DNA from: Bhargavaea cecembensis
GTDB taxonomy: Bacteria; Bacillota; Bacilli; Bacillales_A; Planococcaceae
Length of the DNA: 64,000 nucleotides
Assembly: GCF_001619585.1 (NCBI RefSeq)
Contig: NZ_LQNT01000001.1
Span: forward strand, 310,001-374,000
Reading direction: 5' to 3'
Shown: in pieces, positions 46,059 to 55,799 of the stretch
Position numbering within the stretch: the first letter of the stretch is position 1
Layout of the letters: each line of letters opens with the position of its first letter
The notes under the pieces: model-generated
What the model was told of the DNA's origin: nothing
Seen by the model: the letters and a program-made list of their open reading frames with translations, nothing else
Databases searched by the model: none
Translations under genes and position numbers: made by a program

Positions 46059-46065
46059 AATGGTT

Positions 46066-46351
46066 AATTGAAACTGGAATGGACGCCACAGACCGGAAAA
46101 GTAGCGGCCCATTGTCCTGAAAAGAGAGGGTGGGACCCGGGCTGAAATCCCGCCTGCAGGACACGGGCAGTGAACAACATCCGAGAGGCTCTTCTTCGAA
46201 AAGGGAGAACATCCCCGCGTAGGAGAAGACGGCACCGGCCGTTACCCGGACCGAGTGGGCGCAGCCGTGCTGTGCCAATCAGGGTGGAACCGCGGTGGCA
46301 AAAAATAAGCCTTCGTCCCTTGCAGAGATGCAGGGGACGGGGGCTTTTTTT
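46066..46351 (+). promoter_or_regulatory. T-box riboswitch before hisS-aspS
   Basis: A roughly 285-base leader with the T-box sequence AGGGTGGAACCGCG at 46281-46294 and a terminator stem directly after it (AGCC..CGTCCC / GGGACG..GGCT, then T7, 46309-46351). Uncharged tRNA (expected tRNA-His, possibly tRNA-Asp) would switch the structure to antitermination. I could not fix the specifier codon with confidence. Confidence 0.93.
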
Positions 46352-46376
46352 CATTCCTGGGAAGGATGGGAATTCA

Positions 46377-47645
46377 ATGATGTTCAAAGTGCCTAGAGGA
46401 ACGAAGGATCTGCTTCCCGAAGAGACGGGAAGCTGGCAGGCGGTCGAGTCGCTGATCCGGGAAACATGCCGGCTTTACCGGTATGAGGAAATCAGGACAC
46501 CGGTTTTCGAGCAGACGGAACTGTTTACGAGAAGTGTCGGTGACACGACGGATATCGTTCAGAAGGAGATGTACACATTCGAAGACCGGGGCGGGCGTTC
46601 GCTGACCCTCCGGCCGGAAGGCACCGCGCCGGTTGTCCGGGCATTTGTCGAAAACAAGATGTTCGGCTCGCCGGATCAGCCGGTGAAGCTTTACTATATG
46701 GGGCCGATGTTTCGCTATGAACGCCAGCAGGCAGGCCGCTACCGGCAGTTTGTGCAGTTCGGCGTAGAGGCAATCGGAAGCGCCTCGCCGGCCATCGACG
46801 CGGAAGTCATCTCTCTTGCGATGGATGTCTACCAGCGTGCCGGACTCAAGGATCTGCGACTCGTGATCAATTCGCTCGGCGACAAGGACAGCCGGAACGC
46901 ACACCGCGATGCGCTGATCAGCCATTTTAAGCCGTCAATCGGGGAGTTCTGCAGTGACTGTCAGAACCGTCTGGAGAAAAACCCGCTCCGGATCCTGGAC
47001 TGCAAGGTGGACCGGGATCATCCGTTGATGAAAACCGCACCGGCGCTTACCGACTACCTGAACACGGATTCCGCAGCCTATTTTGAAGACGTGAAAGAGG
47101 CACTGGACGCACTCGGTATCGAATACGTGGTCGATCCGAACCTTGTCAGGGGCCTTGATTACTATAACCACACCGCTTTTGAGATCATGAGCACTTCGGA
47201 TGGATTCGGGGCCATTACGACGCTTTGCGGCGGCGGACGCTACAACGGGCTCTCGGAAGAAATCGGCGGCCCGGAAGCGCCGGGCATCGGATTTGCCATG
47301 AGCATCGAGCGCTTCCTCATGGCGCTGGAGGCAGAAGGCAAAATGCCGGATACCGAGAGCAAGCTGGATGCATTCATCGTCGCTCTGGACGAGGAATCCC
47401 GCAAAGAGGCGGTGAAAATTCTCGGTAACCTTCGCCGGGAAGGCATCGCGGCCGATATGGATTATATGGACAGGAAGATGAAGGCGCAGATGAAGGCGGC
47501 AGACCGCCAGAAAGCCGGATATGTTATCGTAATCGGCGAAGATGAGCTGAAGAACGGAGCGGCCGGCGTCAAAAATATGGCGGAAGGCACACAGGAGACG
47601 GTGGAATTTGCACGTCTTGCAGAAACCCTGAAAAGCAGATCTTGA
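46377..47645 (+). CDS. hisS: Histidyl-tRNA synthetase
   Basis: A 422-residue class II synthetase. [14 protein letters not shown] start, motif 2 [19 protein letters not shown], His-specific [14 protein letters not shown] and GGGRYNGL, then the anticodon-binding domain. ATG 46377 (or the adjacent 46380) follows GGAAGG; the longer frame runs back through the T-box terminator. aspS follows after 21 bp. Confidence 0.96.
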   Translation: MMFKVPRGTKDLLPEETGSWQAVESLIRETCRLYRYEEIRTPVFEQTELFTRSVGDTTDIVQKEMYTFEDRGGRSLTLRPEGTAPVVRAFVENKMFGSPDQPVKLYYMGPMFRYERQQAGRYRQFVQFGVEAIGSASPAIDAEVISLAMDVYQRAGLKDLRLVINSLGDKDSRNAHRDALISHFKPSIGEFCSDCQNRLEKNPLRILDCKVDRDHPLMKTAPALTDYLNTDSAAYFEDVKEALDALGIEYVVDPNLVRGLDYYNHTAFEIMSTSDGFGAITTLCGGGRYNGLSEEIGGPEAPGIGFAMSIERFLMALEAEGKMPDTESKLDAFIVALDEESRKEAVKILGNLRREGIAADMDYMDRKMKAQMKAADRQKAGYVIVIGEDELKNGAAGVKNMAEGTQETVEFARLAETLKSRS

Positions 47646-47666
47646 GTGTAGGAAGGAAGAGCTGAC

Positions 47667-49433
47667 ATGAAGAGAACCAACTATTGCGGTGAAGTCACCG
47701 AGGCACAGAGCGGACAGAAAGTCGTCCTGAAAGGATGGGTGCAGCGGCGCCGGGACCTTGGCGGTCTGATCTTCGTCGATCTCCGTGACCGCACGGGAAT
47801 CGTCCAGGTCGTCTTCAACCCGGACTTTTCGGGAGAGGCCATGCAGACGGGTGACCGCCTGCGGAACGAATTCGTCATCGAGGTGCGCGGCACTGTGGTC
47901 GGCCGTCAGGAGAACCAGGTGAACCCGAATCTGAAAACCGGTAAGATCGAGGTTCAGGCGGAAGAGATCACCATCATCAACGAAGCGAAGAATCCGCCGT
48001 TCGTCATTGACGATGCAGCCAATGTGGGCGAGGAAACGCGCCTGAAATACCGCTATCTCGACCTGCGCCGCCCGGAAATGTACCGGACATTCAAAATGCG
48101 TTCGGACATTATGAAGACTGTGCGGAACTTCCTGGATGATAACGGCTTCATGGAAGTCGAGACACCGTACCTGACAAAGTCGACTCCGGAAGGCGCCCGT
48201 GACTACCTCGTGCCGAGCCGGGTCCATGACGGGGAATTCTATGCGCTTCCGCAGTCTCCGCAGCTTTTCAAGCAACTGCTGATGGTATCCGGGTTCGACA
48301 AGTATTACCAGATTGTCCGATGCTTCCGGGACGAGGATCTGCGGGCGGACCGTCAGCCGGAATTCACCCAGATCGATATGGAGATGAGCTTTGTCGAGAT
48401 GGAAGACGTCATCGGATTGAACGAAGCGCTGATCCAAAAGGTCATGAAGGACGTCAAGGGAGTCGAAGTTCCTGTGCCGTTCCAGCGCATGACCTATGAC
48501 GAGGCGATGGCCCGGTACGGTTCCGACAAACCGGATGTCCGATTCGGACTTGAGCTTCAGGATGTATCCGAAGTCGTCGCTGACTCCTCCTTCAAGGTGT
48601 TCGCAGGTGCGGTGTCCTCGGGTGGCCAGGTCAAGGCGATCAACGTCAAGGGCGCCGCGGGCGATTATTCCCGAAAAGACATCGACGCGCTCGGAGAATT
48701 TGCGGGCCGGCACGGTGCCAAGGGACTTGCCTGGATGAAAGTCGAGGATGACGGTCTGAAGGGGCCGATCGCCAAATTCTTCGAAGGCGAGACCGGGGAA
48801 CAGCTGAAGTCCGCGCTTGAAGCCGAATCCGGAGACCTCCTGCTCTTCGTTGCCGACAAGAAGCAGGTCGTCGCAGATGCACTCGGCGCGCTCCGGCAAA
48901 AACTCGGCAAGGAGCGGGACCTGATCGATGAATCCCGTTACGCATTCCTATGGGTGACCGACTGGCCGCTGTTTGAATATGACGAAGAAGACGGCCGATT
49001 CTATGCTGCCCACCATCCGTTCACCATGCCGGTCCGGGAAGACATTGAAAAGCTTGGAACGGAACCGCAAGAAGTCCGGGCGATGGCCTATGACATGGTA
49101 CTGAACGGATTTGAACTCGGCGGAGGTTCCCTGCGGATCTATGAGCGCGACATCCAGGAAAAAATGTTCAAAGCACTCGGATTTTCAGAGGAAGAGGCCA
49201 AGGCCCAATTCGGATTCCTCCTGGACGCGTTCGATTACGGCACGCCTCCGCACGGCGGGATTGCATTCGGACTTGACCGGCTGGCGATGCTCCTTTCCGG
49301 TTCTTCCAGCCTGCGTGACGTCATCGCATTCCCTAAAACGGCAAGTGCCAGCGACCTCATGGTTGAAGCGCCGTCCGGCGTATCCGATGCGCAACTCCAG
49401 GAATTGGGTATAAAGCTCCGGACAGGAAAATAA
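47667..49433 (+). CDS. aspS: Aspartyl-tRNA synthetase
   Basis: A 588-residue class IIb enzyme with N-terminal OB fold ([20 protein letters not shown]), motif 2 [18 protein letters not shown], the bacterial GAD insertion and motif 3 [16 protein letters not shown] behind GGAAGGAAG. Transcribed with hisS. The 6S RNA gene follows. Confidence 0.97.
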   Translation: MKRTNYCGEVTEAQSGQKVVLKGWVQRRRDLGGLIFVDLRDRTGIVQVVFNPDFSGEAMQTGDRLRNEFVIEVRGTVVGRQENQVNPNLKTGKIEVQAEEITIINEAKNPPFVIDDAANVGEETRLKYRYLDLRRPEMYRTFKMRSDIMKTVRNFLDDNGFMEVETPYLTKSTPEGARDYLVPSRVHDGEFYALPQSPQLFKQLLMVSGFDKYYQIVRCFRDEDLRADRQPEFTQIDMEMSFVEMEDVIGLNEALIQKVMKDVKGVEVPVPFQRMTYDEAMARYGSDKPDVRFGLELQDVSEVVADSSFKVFAGAVSSGGQVKAINVKGAAGDYSRKDIDALGEFAGRHGAKGLAWMKVEDDGLKGPIAKFFEGETGEQLKSALEAESGDLLLFVADKKQVVADALGALRQKLGKERDLIDESRYAFLWVTDWPLFEYDEEDGRFYAAHHPFTMPVREDIEKLGTEPQEVRAMAYDMVLNGFELGGGSLRIYERDIQEKMFKALGFSEEEAKAQFGFLLDAFDYGTPPHGGIAFGLDRLAMLLSGSSSLRDVIAFPKTASASDLMVEAPSGVSDAQLQELGIKLRTGK

Positions 49434-49457
49434 GGCGTAAGCCACAACTATTCAGCG

Positions 49458-49486
49458 TTGAATCCGAGATTCAGATATGTTACTAT
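49458..49486 (+). promoter_or_regulatory. Promoter of the 6S RNA gene
   Basis: TTGAAT (49458-49463), 17-bp spacer, extended -10 TGT TACTAT (49481-49486), placing the RNA start near 49493. Confidence 0.7.
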
Positions 49487-49493
49487 TAATTCC

Positions 49494-49690
49494 AATACAG
49501 ATCCTGATGTGTTCGTTATTTGTCTATCAGTTTTGACCGAACATTTAAATCGTAAGGGAGTCCGAATACCGGCATTGCTGGCATGCCCCCCAGCGGGGAA
49601 GTCAAACGTGCCGGTGAGGACACCCACCTGCATTGTGCGGGTTCAAAACGATTACCCAAAGACGGCACGATCGGGATCTGTCCCGTTTTG
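49494..49690 (+). ncRNA. bsrA: 6S RNA (bsrA type)
   Basis: A roughly 195-base RNA in the same place as Bacillus 6S-1 RNA, between aspS and the tcdA-type gene. The conserved 5' half of the central bubble, TTTTGACCGAACATTT then GTAAGGGAGTCCGAA, is clear. The closing stem pairs ACAGATCC near the 5' end with GGGATCTGT near the 3' end, and CACCTGCAT lies in the 3' half. It would mimic an open promoter and bind sigma-A RNA polymerase. Ends are approximate. Confidence 0.88.
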
Positions 49691-49697
49691 ACTGACC

Positions 49698-49728
49698 GCC
49701 TCCCGCCTGAGCGGGAGGCTTTTATTTT
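49698..49728 (+). terminator. Terminator after 6S RNA
   Basis: GCCTCCCGC / GCGGGAGGC, loop CTGA, then TTTTATTTT. It lies directly before the tcdA ribosome-binding site. Confidence 0.9.
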
Positions 49729-49751
49729 GATTGCGAAAGGAAGGAACCCTC

Positions 49752-50516
49752 ATGCTGCACCAGTTTTCCAGAAATGAACTTTCCATAGGAAAAGAGGGGC
49801 TGGACCGCTACAGGCAGACCACCGTAGCCATACTCGGCGTCGGCGGGGTCGGCTCATTCGCGGCAGAAGCCTGCGCACGGACAGGGATCGGCCGGATCAT
49901 CCTGATCGACAAGGACGAAGTCGACATCACGAACGTCAACCGCCAGCTTGTCGCTTACCTGTCTACTGTCGGGCGGAAAAAAGCCGACATCATGAAAGAG
50001 CGGATCGCGGACATCAATCCGGACTGTGAAGTGGTCACACTCAATATGTTCTATACCGAAGAAACTGCGGACCAGCTGTTCGACCTGAATCCCGACTATG
50101 TGATTGATGCGTCCGATACGATTGCCTACAAGATTCATCTGATCAAAGAGTGCGTAAAGCGCGGCGTGAAGGTGATTTCCTGCATGGGGGTTGCCCGGAA
50201 AACCGATCCGACCCGGCTGCGGATTGTAGACATCTCGAAGACTCACACCGATCCGCTTGCCAAAGTGATCCGGACGACGCTTCGCAAGGAGGGCATCCGG
50301 AAAGGCGTCCCGGTCGTTTTCTCCGACGAAAGCCCGATCATTTCCAAAGAGGAAGTGAACGAGGTGGTGGGGAAGCCAGATGCCAAGATCCGGAAGGCCA
50401 AAATGCCTCCTGCTTCTAATGCATTCGTCCCGTCAACCGCCGGATTGTTCTGCGCTTCCTGGGTACTGAATGACATCGTAAAAGACATTGAGATCAAGCG
50501 TGTAAAAGGCGAATAA
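49752..50516 (+). CDS. tcdA: tRNA threonylcarbamoyladenosine dehydratase TcdA
   Basis: A 254-residue E1-like (ThiF/MoeB fold) enzyme that cyclises t6A to ct6A in tRNA. Nucleotide-binding GVGGVGSFAAEACARTG, DKDEVDITNVNRQ and the Asp in VIDASDTI are present. Orthologue of Bacillus YrvM. ATG 49752 has AAGGAA upstream; the frame upstream of it holds only the terminator. Confidence 0.93.
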   Translation: MLHQFSRNELSIGKEGLDRYRQTTVAILGVGGVGSFAAEACARTGIGRIILIDKDEVDITNVNRQLVAYLSTVGRKKADIMKERIADINPDCEVVTLNMFYTEETADQLFDLNPDYVIDASDTIAYKIHLIKECVKRGVKVISCMGVARKTDPTRLRIVDISKTHTDPLAKVIRTTLRKEGIRKGVPVVFSDESPIISKEEVNEVVGKPDAKIRKAKMPPASNAFVPSTAGLFCASWVLNDIVKDIEIKRVKGE

Positions 50517-50523
50517 ATAAAAT

Positions 50524-50550
50524 CCGTTCCCAATCGGGAGCGGTTTTTTT
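50524..50550 (+). terminator. Terminator after tcdA
   Basis: CCGTTCCC / GGGAGCGG (one G-T), loop AATC, then T7. Confidence 0.88.
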
Positions 50551-50607
50551 AATTTGTTATCCGGGGAAGTGTATGAATAAATACTTCATGTTAACCGGAA
50601 ACGAGAA

Positions 50608-50801
50608 ATTGAAATATGGACTCCTGAGTTGAAACAAGGATTTCCAGGTTGAAATAAGGGCTCCGAAGTTGCAACAAGGACTTCCGGGTTTAAACATGGG
50701 CTCCGAAGTTGCAACATGGGGCGAGAAGTTGAAATAAGGACTCTGGAGTTGCAACAAGGACTCCCGAGTTGAAATAAGGACCCCCAAGCTGAAAGATGAA
50801 C
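50608..50801. repeat. 20-bp tandem repeat array 2
   Basis: Nine full units start exactly every 20 bp from 50608 to 50768 without a single insertion or deletion, and a tenth partial unit starts at 50788. Core GTTGAAATAAGG (variants GTTGCAACAAGG and GTTTAAACATGG) plus an 8-base tail, often ACTCCCGA-like. It lies between the tcdA terminator and the rarA terminator, in a stretch that neither gene should transcribe. Confidence 0.93.
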
Positions 50802-50887
50802 AGCGATGTTGCCTGAAGCCCCGCAGCTGTCATGAATATGCCCGGTCCGGCCTGCGGGATGCCGAAACTCTCTGCCATCCAATTAAA

Positions 50888-50916
50888 AGAAGCCGTCCCG
50901 GGCGGGACGGCTTCTT
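50888..50916 (-). terminator. Terminator of rarA
   Basis: AGAAGCCGTCCCG / CGGGACGGCTTCT palindrome with TTTT on the minus-strand side. The symmetrical sequence could also act on the plus strand. Confidence 0.85.
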
Positions 50917-52202
50917 TATGGTTGTGTCATGAATTGTTTCAGCTTTTTATAGATGCCTGCCATCTTCTTCTCCTTGCCGGCGATAACGGGTTCATAGAAC
51001 CGCTCATCCGCAACTTTGTCGGGAAGGTACTGCTGACTGGTCCAGCCTCCGAACTCACCGAGCGGGGTGTCGTGCGGATACTTGTATCCGGTATGTCCGA
51101 GCGCAGCAGCACCGGCGTAGTGGGCGTCCTTGAGGTGCTGGGGGATCTCCCCGGTATCCCCGGCATGGATCTTCGATGCCGCTGCATCAAACGCACGGTA
51201 GGCCGAATTTGATTTTTCCGAGAGGCACATCTCGATGACCGCCACGCTGAGAGGAATCCGTGCCTCCGGCATGCCAAGGCGTTCCGCAGACTGGGTTGCC
51301 GCCAGAACATGAGCGCCGACTTCGGGATTTGCGAGGCCGATATCTTCGTAGGCCATGACGAGAAGCCGCCGGCACACGGCCGTCAGGTCACCCGACTCCA
51401 GGAGGTGGGCAAGGTAGAAGACTGCGGCATCCGCATCACTTCCGCGCACGGATTTTTGGAGGGCGGAAAGGAGATTATAGAAGTGGGAGCCATTCTTGTC
51501 TCCGAACACGCCGGTACGTCCGATCAGGCTCTTGATCACCGCATCTTCCACAGTCGTCGTGCCGTCTTCCTCATCGGATGCGAGTACTGCCGACTCAAGC
51601 AGCGTTAGTGCCTTTCGGGCATCTCCGCCCGCTCCTTCCGCAAGGCGGACGATCTGGTCATCGGTGATTTGGATATCCATCCGCCCCAGGCCGCGATCTT
51701 CGTCAGTGAGCGCCCTCCGGATCAGCTCCTCGATGTCCGCTGTTTCCAGACCCTTCAGCTGAAGGATTTCTCCGCATCTCGAACGTATTGCGGGGTTTAC
51801 ATCGTGGAACGGGTTCTCGGTCGTGGCACCGATCAGGACGATCGATCCATTCTCCACATGCGGGAGAAGCGCATCCTGCTGGAGTTTGTTGAAGCGGTGG
51901 ATCTCGTCCAGGAAGAGGATCACCTTGCCCGTGACCCGTGCCTCGTCGACGACCCGCTCTACGTCTTTTTTGCCGGATACGGTGGCATTCAGCCCGATGA
52001 ACGGCAGGCCGCTTGAACCCGCGATCGCATGCGCGAGGGACGTTTTTCCGACACCGGGGCGGCCATACAGAAGCATGGACGGCACGTGCCCGTTCTTGAT
52101 CATCCGGTACAGCGCGGTCCCTTCGCCGATAATATGCTGCTGGCCAGCTATTTCGTCGATATTTTTCGGCCTCATCCGGTAGGCGAGCGGTTCGTTCTGC
52201 AT
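50916..52202 (-). CDS. rarA: Replication-associated recombination protein RarA (MgsA)
   Basis: A 428-residue AAA+ ATPase acting at stalled replication forks. Starts MQNEPLAYRMRPKNIDEIAG. Walker A GRPGVGKTSLA, Walker B LFLDEIHRF, sensor 1 GATTENP, then the tetramerisation domain (KNGSHFYNLLSALQKSVRGS) and C-terminal GWTSQQYLPD. The start at 52202 follows AAAGGGC; the longer frame has no site. Divergent from cymR. Confidence 0.95.
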   Translation of the reverse strand: MQNEPLAYRMRPKNIDEIAGQQHIIGEGTALYRMIKNGHVPSMLLYGRPGVGKTSLAHAIAGSSGLPFIGLNATVSGKKDVERVVDEARVTGKVILFLDEIHRFNKLQQDALLPHVENGSIVLIGATTENPFHDVNPAIRSRCGEILQLKGLETADIEELIRRALTDEDRGLGRMDIQITDDQIVRLAEGAGGDARKALTLLESAVLASDEEDGTTTVEDAVIKSLIGRTGVFGDKNGSHFYNLLSALQKSVRGSDADAAVFYLAHLLESGDLTAVCRRLLVMAYEDIGLANPEVGAHVLAATQSAERLGMPEARIPLSVAVIEMCLSEKSNSAYRAFDAAASKIHAGDTGEIPQHLKDAHYAGAAALGHTGYKYPHDTPLGEFGGWTSQQYLPDKVADERFYEPVIAGKEKKMAGIYKKLKQFMTQP

Positions 52203-52283
52203 GAAATCAGCCCTTTCTATCATCCATCCTTCCATTATACATCTACTCCCGGGACTCTTCATGCGCGGGGGCGGGAATCGATG

Positions 52284-52292
52284 TGCTATAAT
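52284..52292 (+). promoter_or_regulatory. Extended -10 promoter of cymR
   Basis: TGC directly before TATAAT (52287-52292), 34 bp before the cymR ATG. Confidence 0.6.
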
Positions 52293-52326
52293 GGCGGATA
52301 GAAATCCGCAGGGTAGAGGTGTACCG

Positions 52327-52746
52327 ATGAAAATATCGACCAGAGGCCGTTACGGGCTCGCAATCATGATCGAGCTCGGCCGGCAATACGGGAGCGGGCC
52401 AGTTCCGCTCCGGAAAATCGCAGAAATCAACGATCTGTCCGAGGCTTACCTCGAACAGCTGGTTCCGCCGCTCCGCAACTCGGGGCTTGTCAAAAGTGTA
52501 AGGGGTGCGCACGGCGGATATAAATTGGCAAAACCGCCGCACCTGATCTCGGCCGGCGACGTGATCCGCGTCCTGGAAGGACCGATCCAGCCGGTTGAGG
52601 GGATCGAGGATGAACCCCAGCCCCAGCGTCAGCTTTGGGGGCGAATCCGTGACGCAGTTAAGGACGTACTCGACACGGTCACGATTGAAGATCTGATCAA
52701 CATGAAATCTGACAGTGAAGACGAGGGCTACATGTTCTACATTTGA
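52327..52746 (+). CDS. cymR: Cysteine metabolism repressor CymR (Rrf2 family)
   Basis: A 139-residue winged-helix regulator. MKISTRGRYGLAIMIELG start, recognition region LSEAYLEQLVPPLRNSGLVKS and RGAHGGYKL. It has no cysteine at all, so it is not the iron-sulfur form IscR and fits CymR, which responds to O-acetylserine through CysK. ATG follows AGAGGTG. First gene of a cymR-iscS-mnmA group. Confidence 0.93.
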   Translation: MKISTRGRYGLAIMIELGRQYGSGPVPLRKIAEINDLSEAYLEQLVPPLRNSGLVKSVRGAHGGYKLAKPPHLISAGDVIRVLEGPIQPVEGIEDEPQPQRQLWGRIRDAVKDVLDTVTIEDLINMKSDSEDEGYMFYI

Positions 52747-52819
52747 TGGCCTGATGTCATCTGTCTGCCCTTTGGCTTGACCGAAGAGCCGGCAGCGCTG
52801 CTGGGAAAGGGTTTTGAAG

Positions 52820-53965
52820 ATGAACGGAATCTATTTGGACCACGCCGCCACGACACCGGTCCACCCGGAAGTGGCACGTGTCTATGCTGAACTTCTCACA
52901 AGCACCTTCGGCAATGCTTCGAGCATCCATGGAACGGGGCGTGCTGCGAGAAAATTGCTTGATGACAGCCGGGCAACCGTTGCAGGGCTGATCGGAGCGC
53001 GCCCGGAAGAGATGATTTTTACGGGCGGCGGCACGGAAAGCGACAACTTCGCCATCTTCGGCACGGCTGAGGCGAGATCAGATGAGGGCCGACATATCAT
53101 CACGACCGGCATCGAACACCATGCGGTTCTCAACGCATGCAAGCGGCTTGAAAAGCGCGGTTTCGAGGTGACGTGGCTTCCGGTCGACCGGGAAGGCCGC
53201 GTGTCACCCGACGATGTCAAGGATGCTCTTCGGGAGGATACGATCCTGGTCACGATCATGGCGGCGAACAATGAAGTCGGCACCATCCAGCCGATCAGGG
53301 AGATCGGAGAAATCTTGAAGGGGCACAGTGCGACCTTCCATACCGATGCGGTTCAGGCATTCGGTGAGATCCCGGTTGATGTCAAAGAGTTCGGTGTCGA
53401 CTTGCTTAGCGCCTCTGCCCATAAGATCAACGGGCCGAAGGGGATCGGTTTCCTTTACCAGAGAAACGGCACGAAAATCGTGCCGCCGACATCCGGCGGC
53501 GAACAGGAGCGAAAACGCCGTGCCGGGACGGAAAACGTGCCGGGCATTGCGGCATTTGCAAAAGCGGCTGAAATTGCACAGGAATCTCTTGCAGAACGCC
53601 GTGAACGTCATGAGGCATTCAAACAGATCATGACCGGTATCCTGAAGGAGACCGGTACGGCGTTCAGTGTGAATGCGGACCGGGCGGAAACACTGCCGAA
53701 TATCCTGAACCTCAGCTTTCCGGGTACGGATATCGAATCGCTCCTCGTGAACCTGGACCTGGCGGGTATTCATGTTTCCAGCGGCTCCGCCTGCACGGCA
53801 GGGTCGATCGATCCGTCGCATGTGCTTGTTGCGATGCACGGGGAAAGTGCAGAAGAGCTTCGGAATTCCGTCCGCTTCAGCTTCGGATACGGCCTATCGG
53901 AGGAAGACATCCGGTCAGCTGCAGAAAAGACTGCAGCCGTGGTCCGGAGACTCGCAGGACAATAG
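52820..53965 (+). CDS. iscS: Cysteine desulfurase
   Basis: A 381-residue PLP enzyme that transfers sulfur from cysteine. YLDHAATTPVHPEV start, PLP Lys in SASAHKINGPKG, catalytic loop Cys in SSGSACTAGS. Directly before mnmA, so it most likely supplies the sulfur for tRNA 2-thiouridine (the YrvO role in Bacillus). ATG 52820 has GGGAAAGGG 8 bp upstream; TTG 52814 is unlikely. Confidence 0.95.
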   Translation: MNGIYLDHAATTPVHPEVARVYAELLTSTFGNASSIHGTGRAARKLLDDSRATVAGLIGARPEEMIFTGGGTESDNFAIFGTAEARSDEGRHIITTGIEHHAVLNACKRLEKRGFEVTWLPVDREGRVSPDDVKDALREDTILVTIMAANNEVGTIQPIREIGEILKGHSATFHTDAVQAFGEIPVDVKEFGVDLLSASAHKINGPKGIGFLYQRNGTKIVPPTSGGEQERKRRAGTENVPGIAAFAKAAEIAQESLAERRERHEAFKQIMTGILKETGTAFSVNADRAETLPNILNLSFPGTDIESLLVNLDLAGIHVSSGSACTAGSIDPSHVLVAMHGESAEELRNSVRFSFGYGLSEEDIRSAAEKTAAVVRRLAGQ

Positions 53966-53973
53966 AAAGGTGA

Positions 53974-55101
<1,128 letters not shown>

Positions 55102-55113
55102 GGAGTGATAGGA

Positions 55114-55782
55114 ATGGACCACAATACCGAAGGGATCAAAGCGATCCGCAACGAAGACTACGAAGAAGCCGTAAAAGCATTCACGGAGGCGATCGATGCC
55201 AATCCGGATGATCCGATCGGCTATATCAATTTTGGGAACCTGCTCGCATCGATCGGGCGGGAGGAGGAAGCGCTGAAAGCGGAGAAATTCTTCCAGAAGG
55301 CGCTTGCGCTCGATCCCGGCTCCATGACGGCCGTATACGGACTTGCCGGCCTCTACTACAATCTTGAGCGATATGAGGAAGCGGGCAGGCTTTACGAAAA
55401 GGCAATCCGCGGCGGCATCGAGGGCGCGGATGCCCCTTACATGCTGGCCAAGTCGCTTGAACGCACAGGCAAGCTGAAATTAGCGCTGCCGTACATGCAG
55501 CGTGCGCGGGAGCTGGCGCCCGATGATATGCAGATCCGGCTGTCCTACGGCATCCTCCTGGCTTCACTGGAGATGTTTGGCGAAGCGATGGATGAGCTGA
55601 AGCATGTTGCGGAACACGATCCCGAAAACGCGGACGCCCATTACAACCTCGGTGTGCTGTATGCGGTCTCCACACAACAGCGGGGACATGCACTCAACCA
55701 TCTCGAGAAGGCATTCACGATCAGCCCGGACCATATCCAGGCCCGTGAAGTCTACAATATGATCAGCCAGTCGGAAGAGTAA
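55114..55782 (+). CDS. TPR-repeat protein (YrrB type)
   Basis: A 222-residue protein made of five to six tetratricopeptide repeats from residue 3 on (AIRNEDYEEAVKAFTEAIDA; GLYYNLERYEEAGRLYEKAI; NLGVLYAVSTQQRGHAL). Orthologue in place and size of YrrB, a protein-interaction scaffold of unknown partner between mnmA and recD2. ATG 55114 behind GAGGAG is preferred to GTG 55105. Confidence 0.9.
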   Translation: MDHNTEGIKAIRNEDYEEAVKAFTEAIDANPDDPIGYINFGNLLASIGREEEALKAEKFFQKALALDPGSMTAVYGLAGLYYNLERYEEAGRLYEKAIRGGIEGADAPYMLAKSLERTGKLKLALPYMQRARELAPDDMQIRLSYGILLASLEMFGEAMDELKHVAEHDPENADAHYNLGVLYAVSTQQRGHALNHLEKAFTISPDHIQAREVYNMISQSEE

Positions 55783-55799
55783 GCAAAGGAGGAGAGCGT

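Noticed and set aside
46935-48899. 654-residue minus-strand ORF opposite hisS-aspS
   Set aside because: Long antisense frames are common opposite GC-rich genes. hisS and aspS are certain, and the antisense product has His/Arg/Asp-rich shadow composition.
50557-50882. Minus-strand ORFs of 76 and 98 residues over array 2
   Set aside because: They exist only because the 20-bp repeat lacks stops in two frames. The unit is not a multiple of three, the frames have no ribosome-binding site, and the product is a repeat artefact.
52747-52819. Regulatory RNA between cymR and iscS
   Set aside because: Only a short weak hairpin is visible in 73 bases, with no conserved motif or T-tract.
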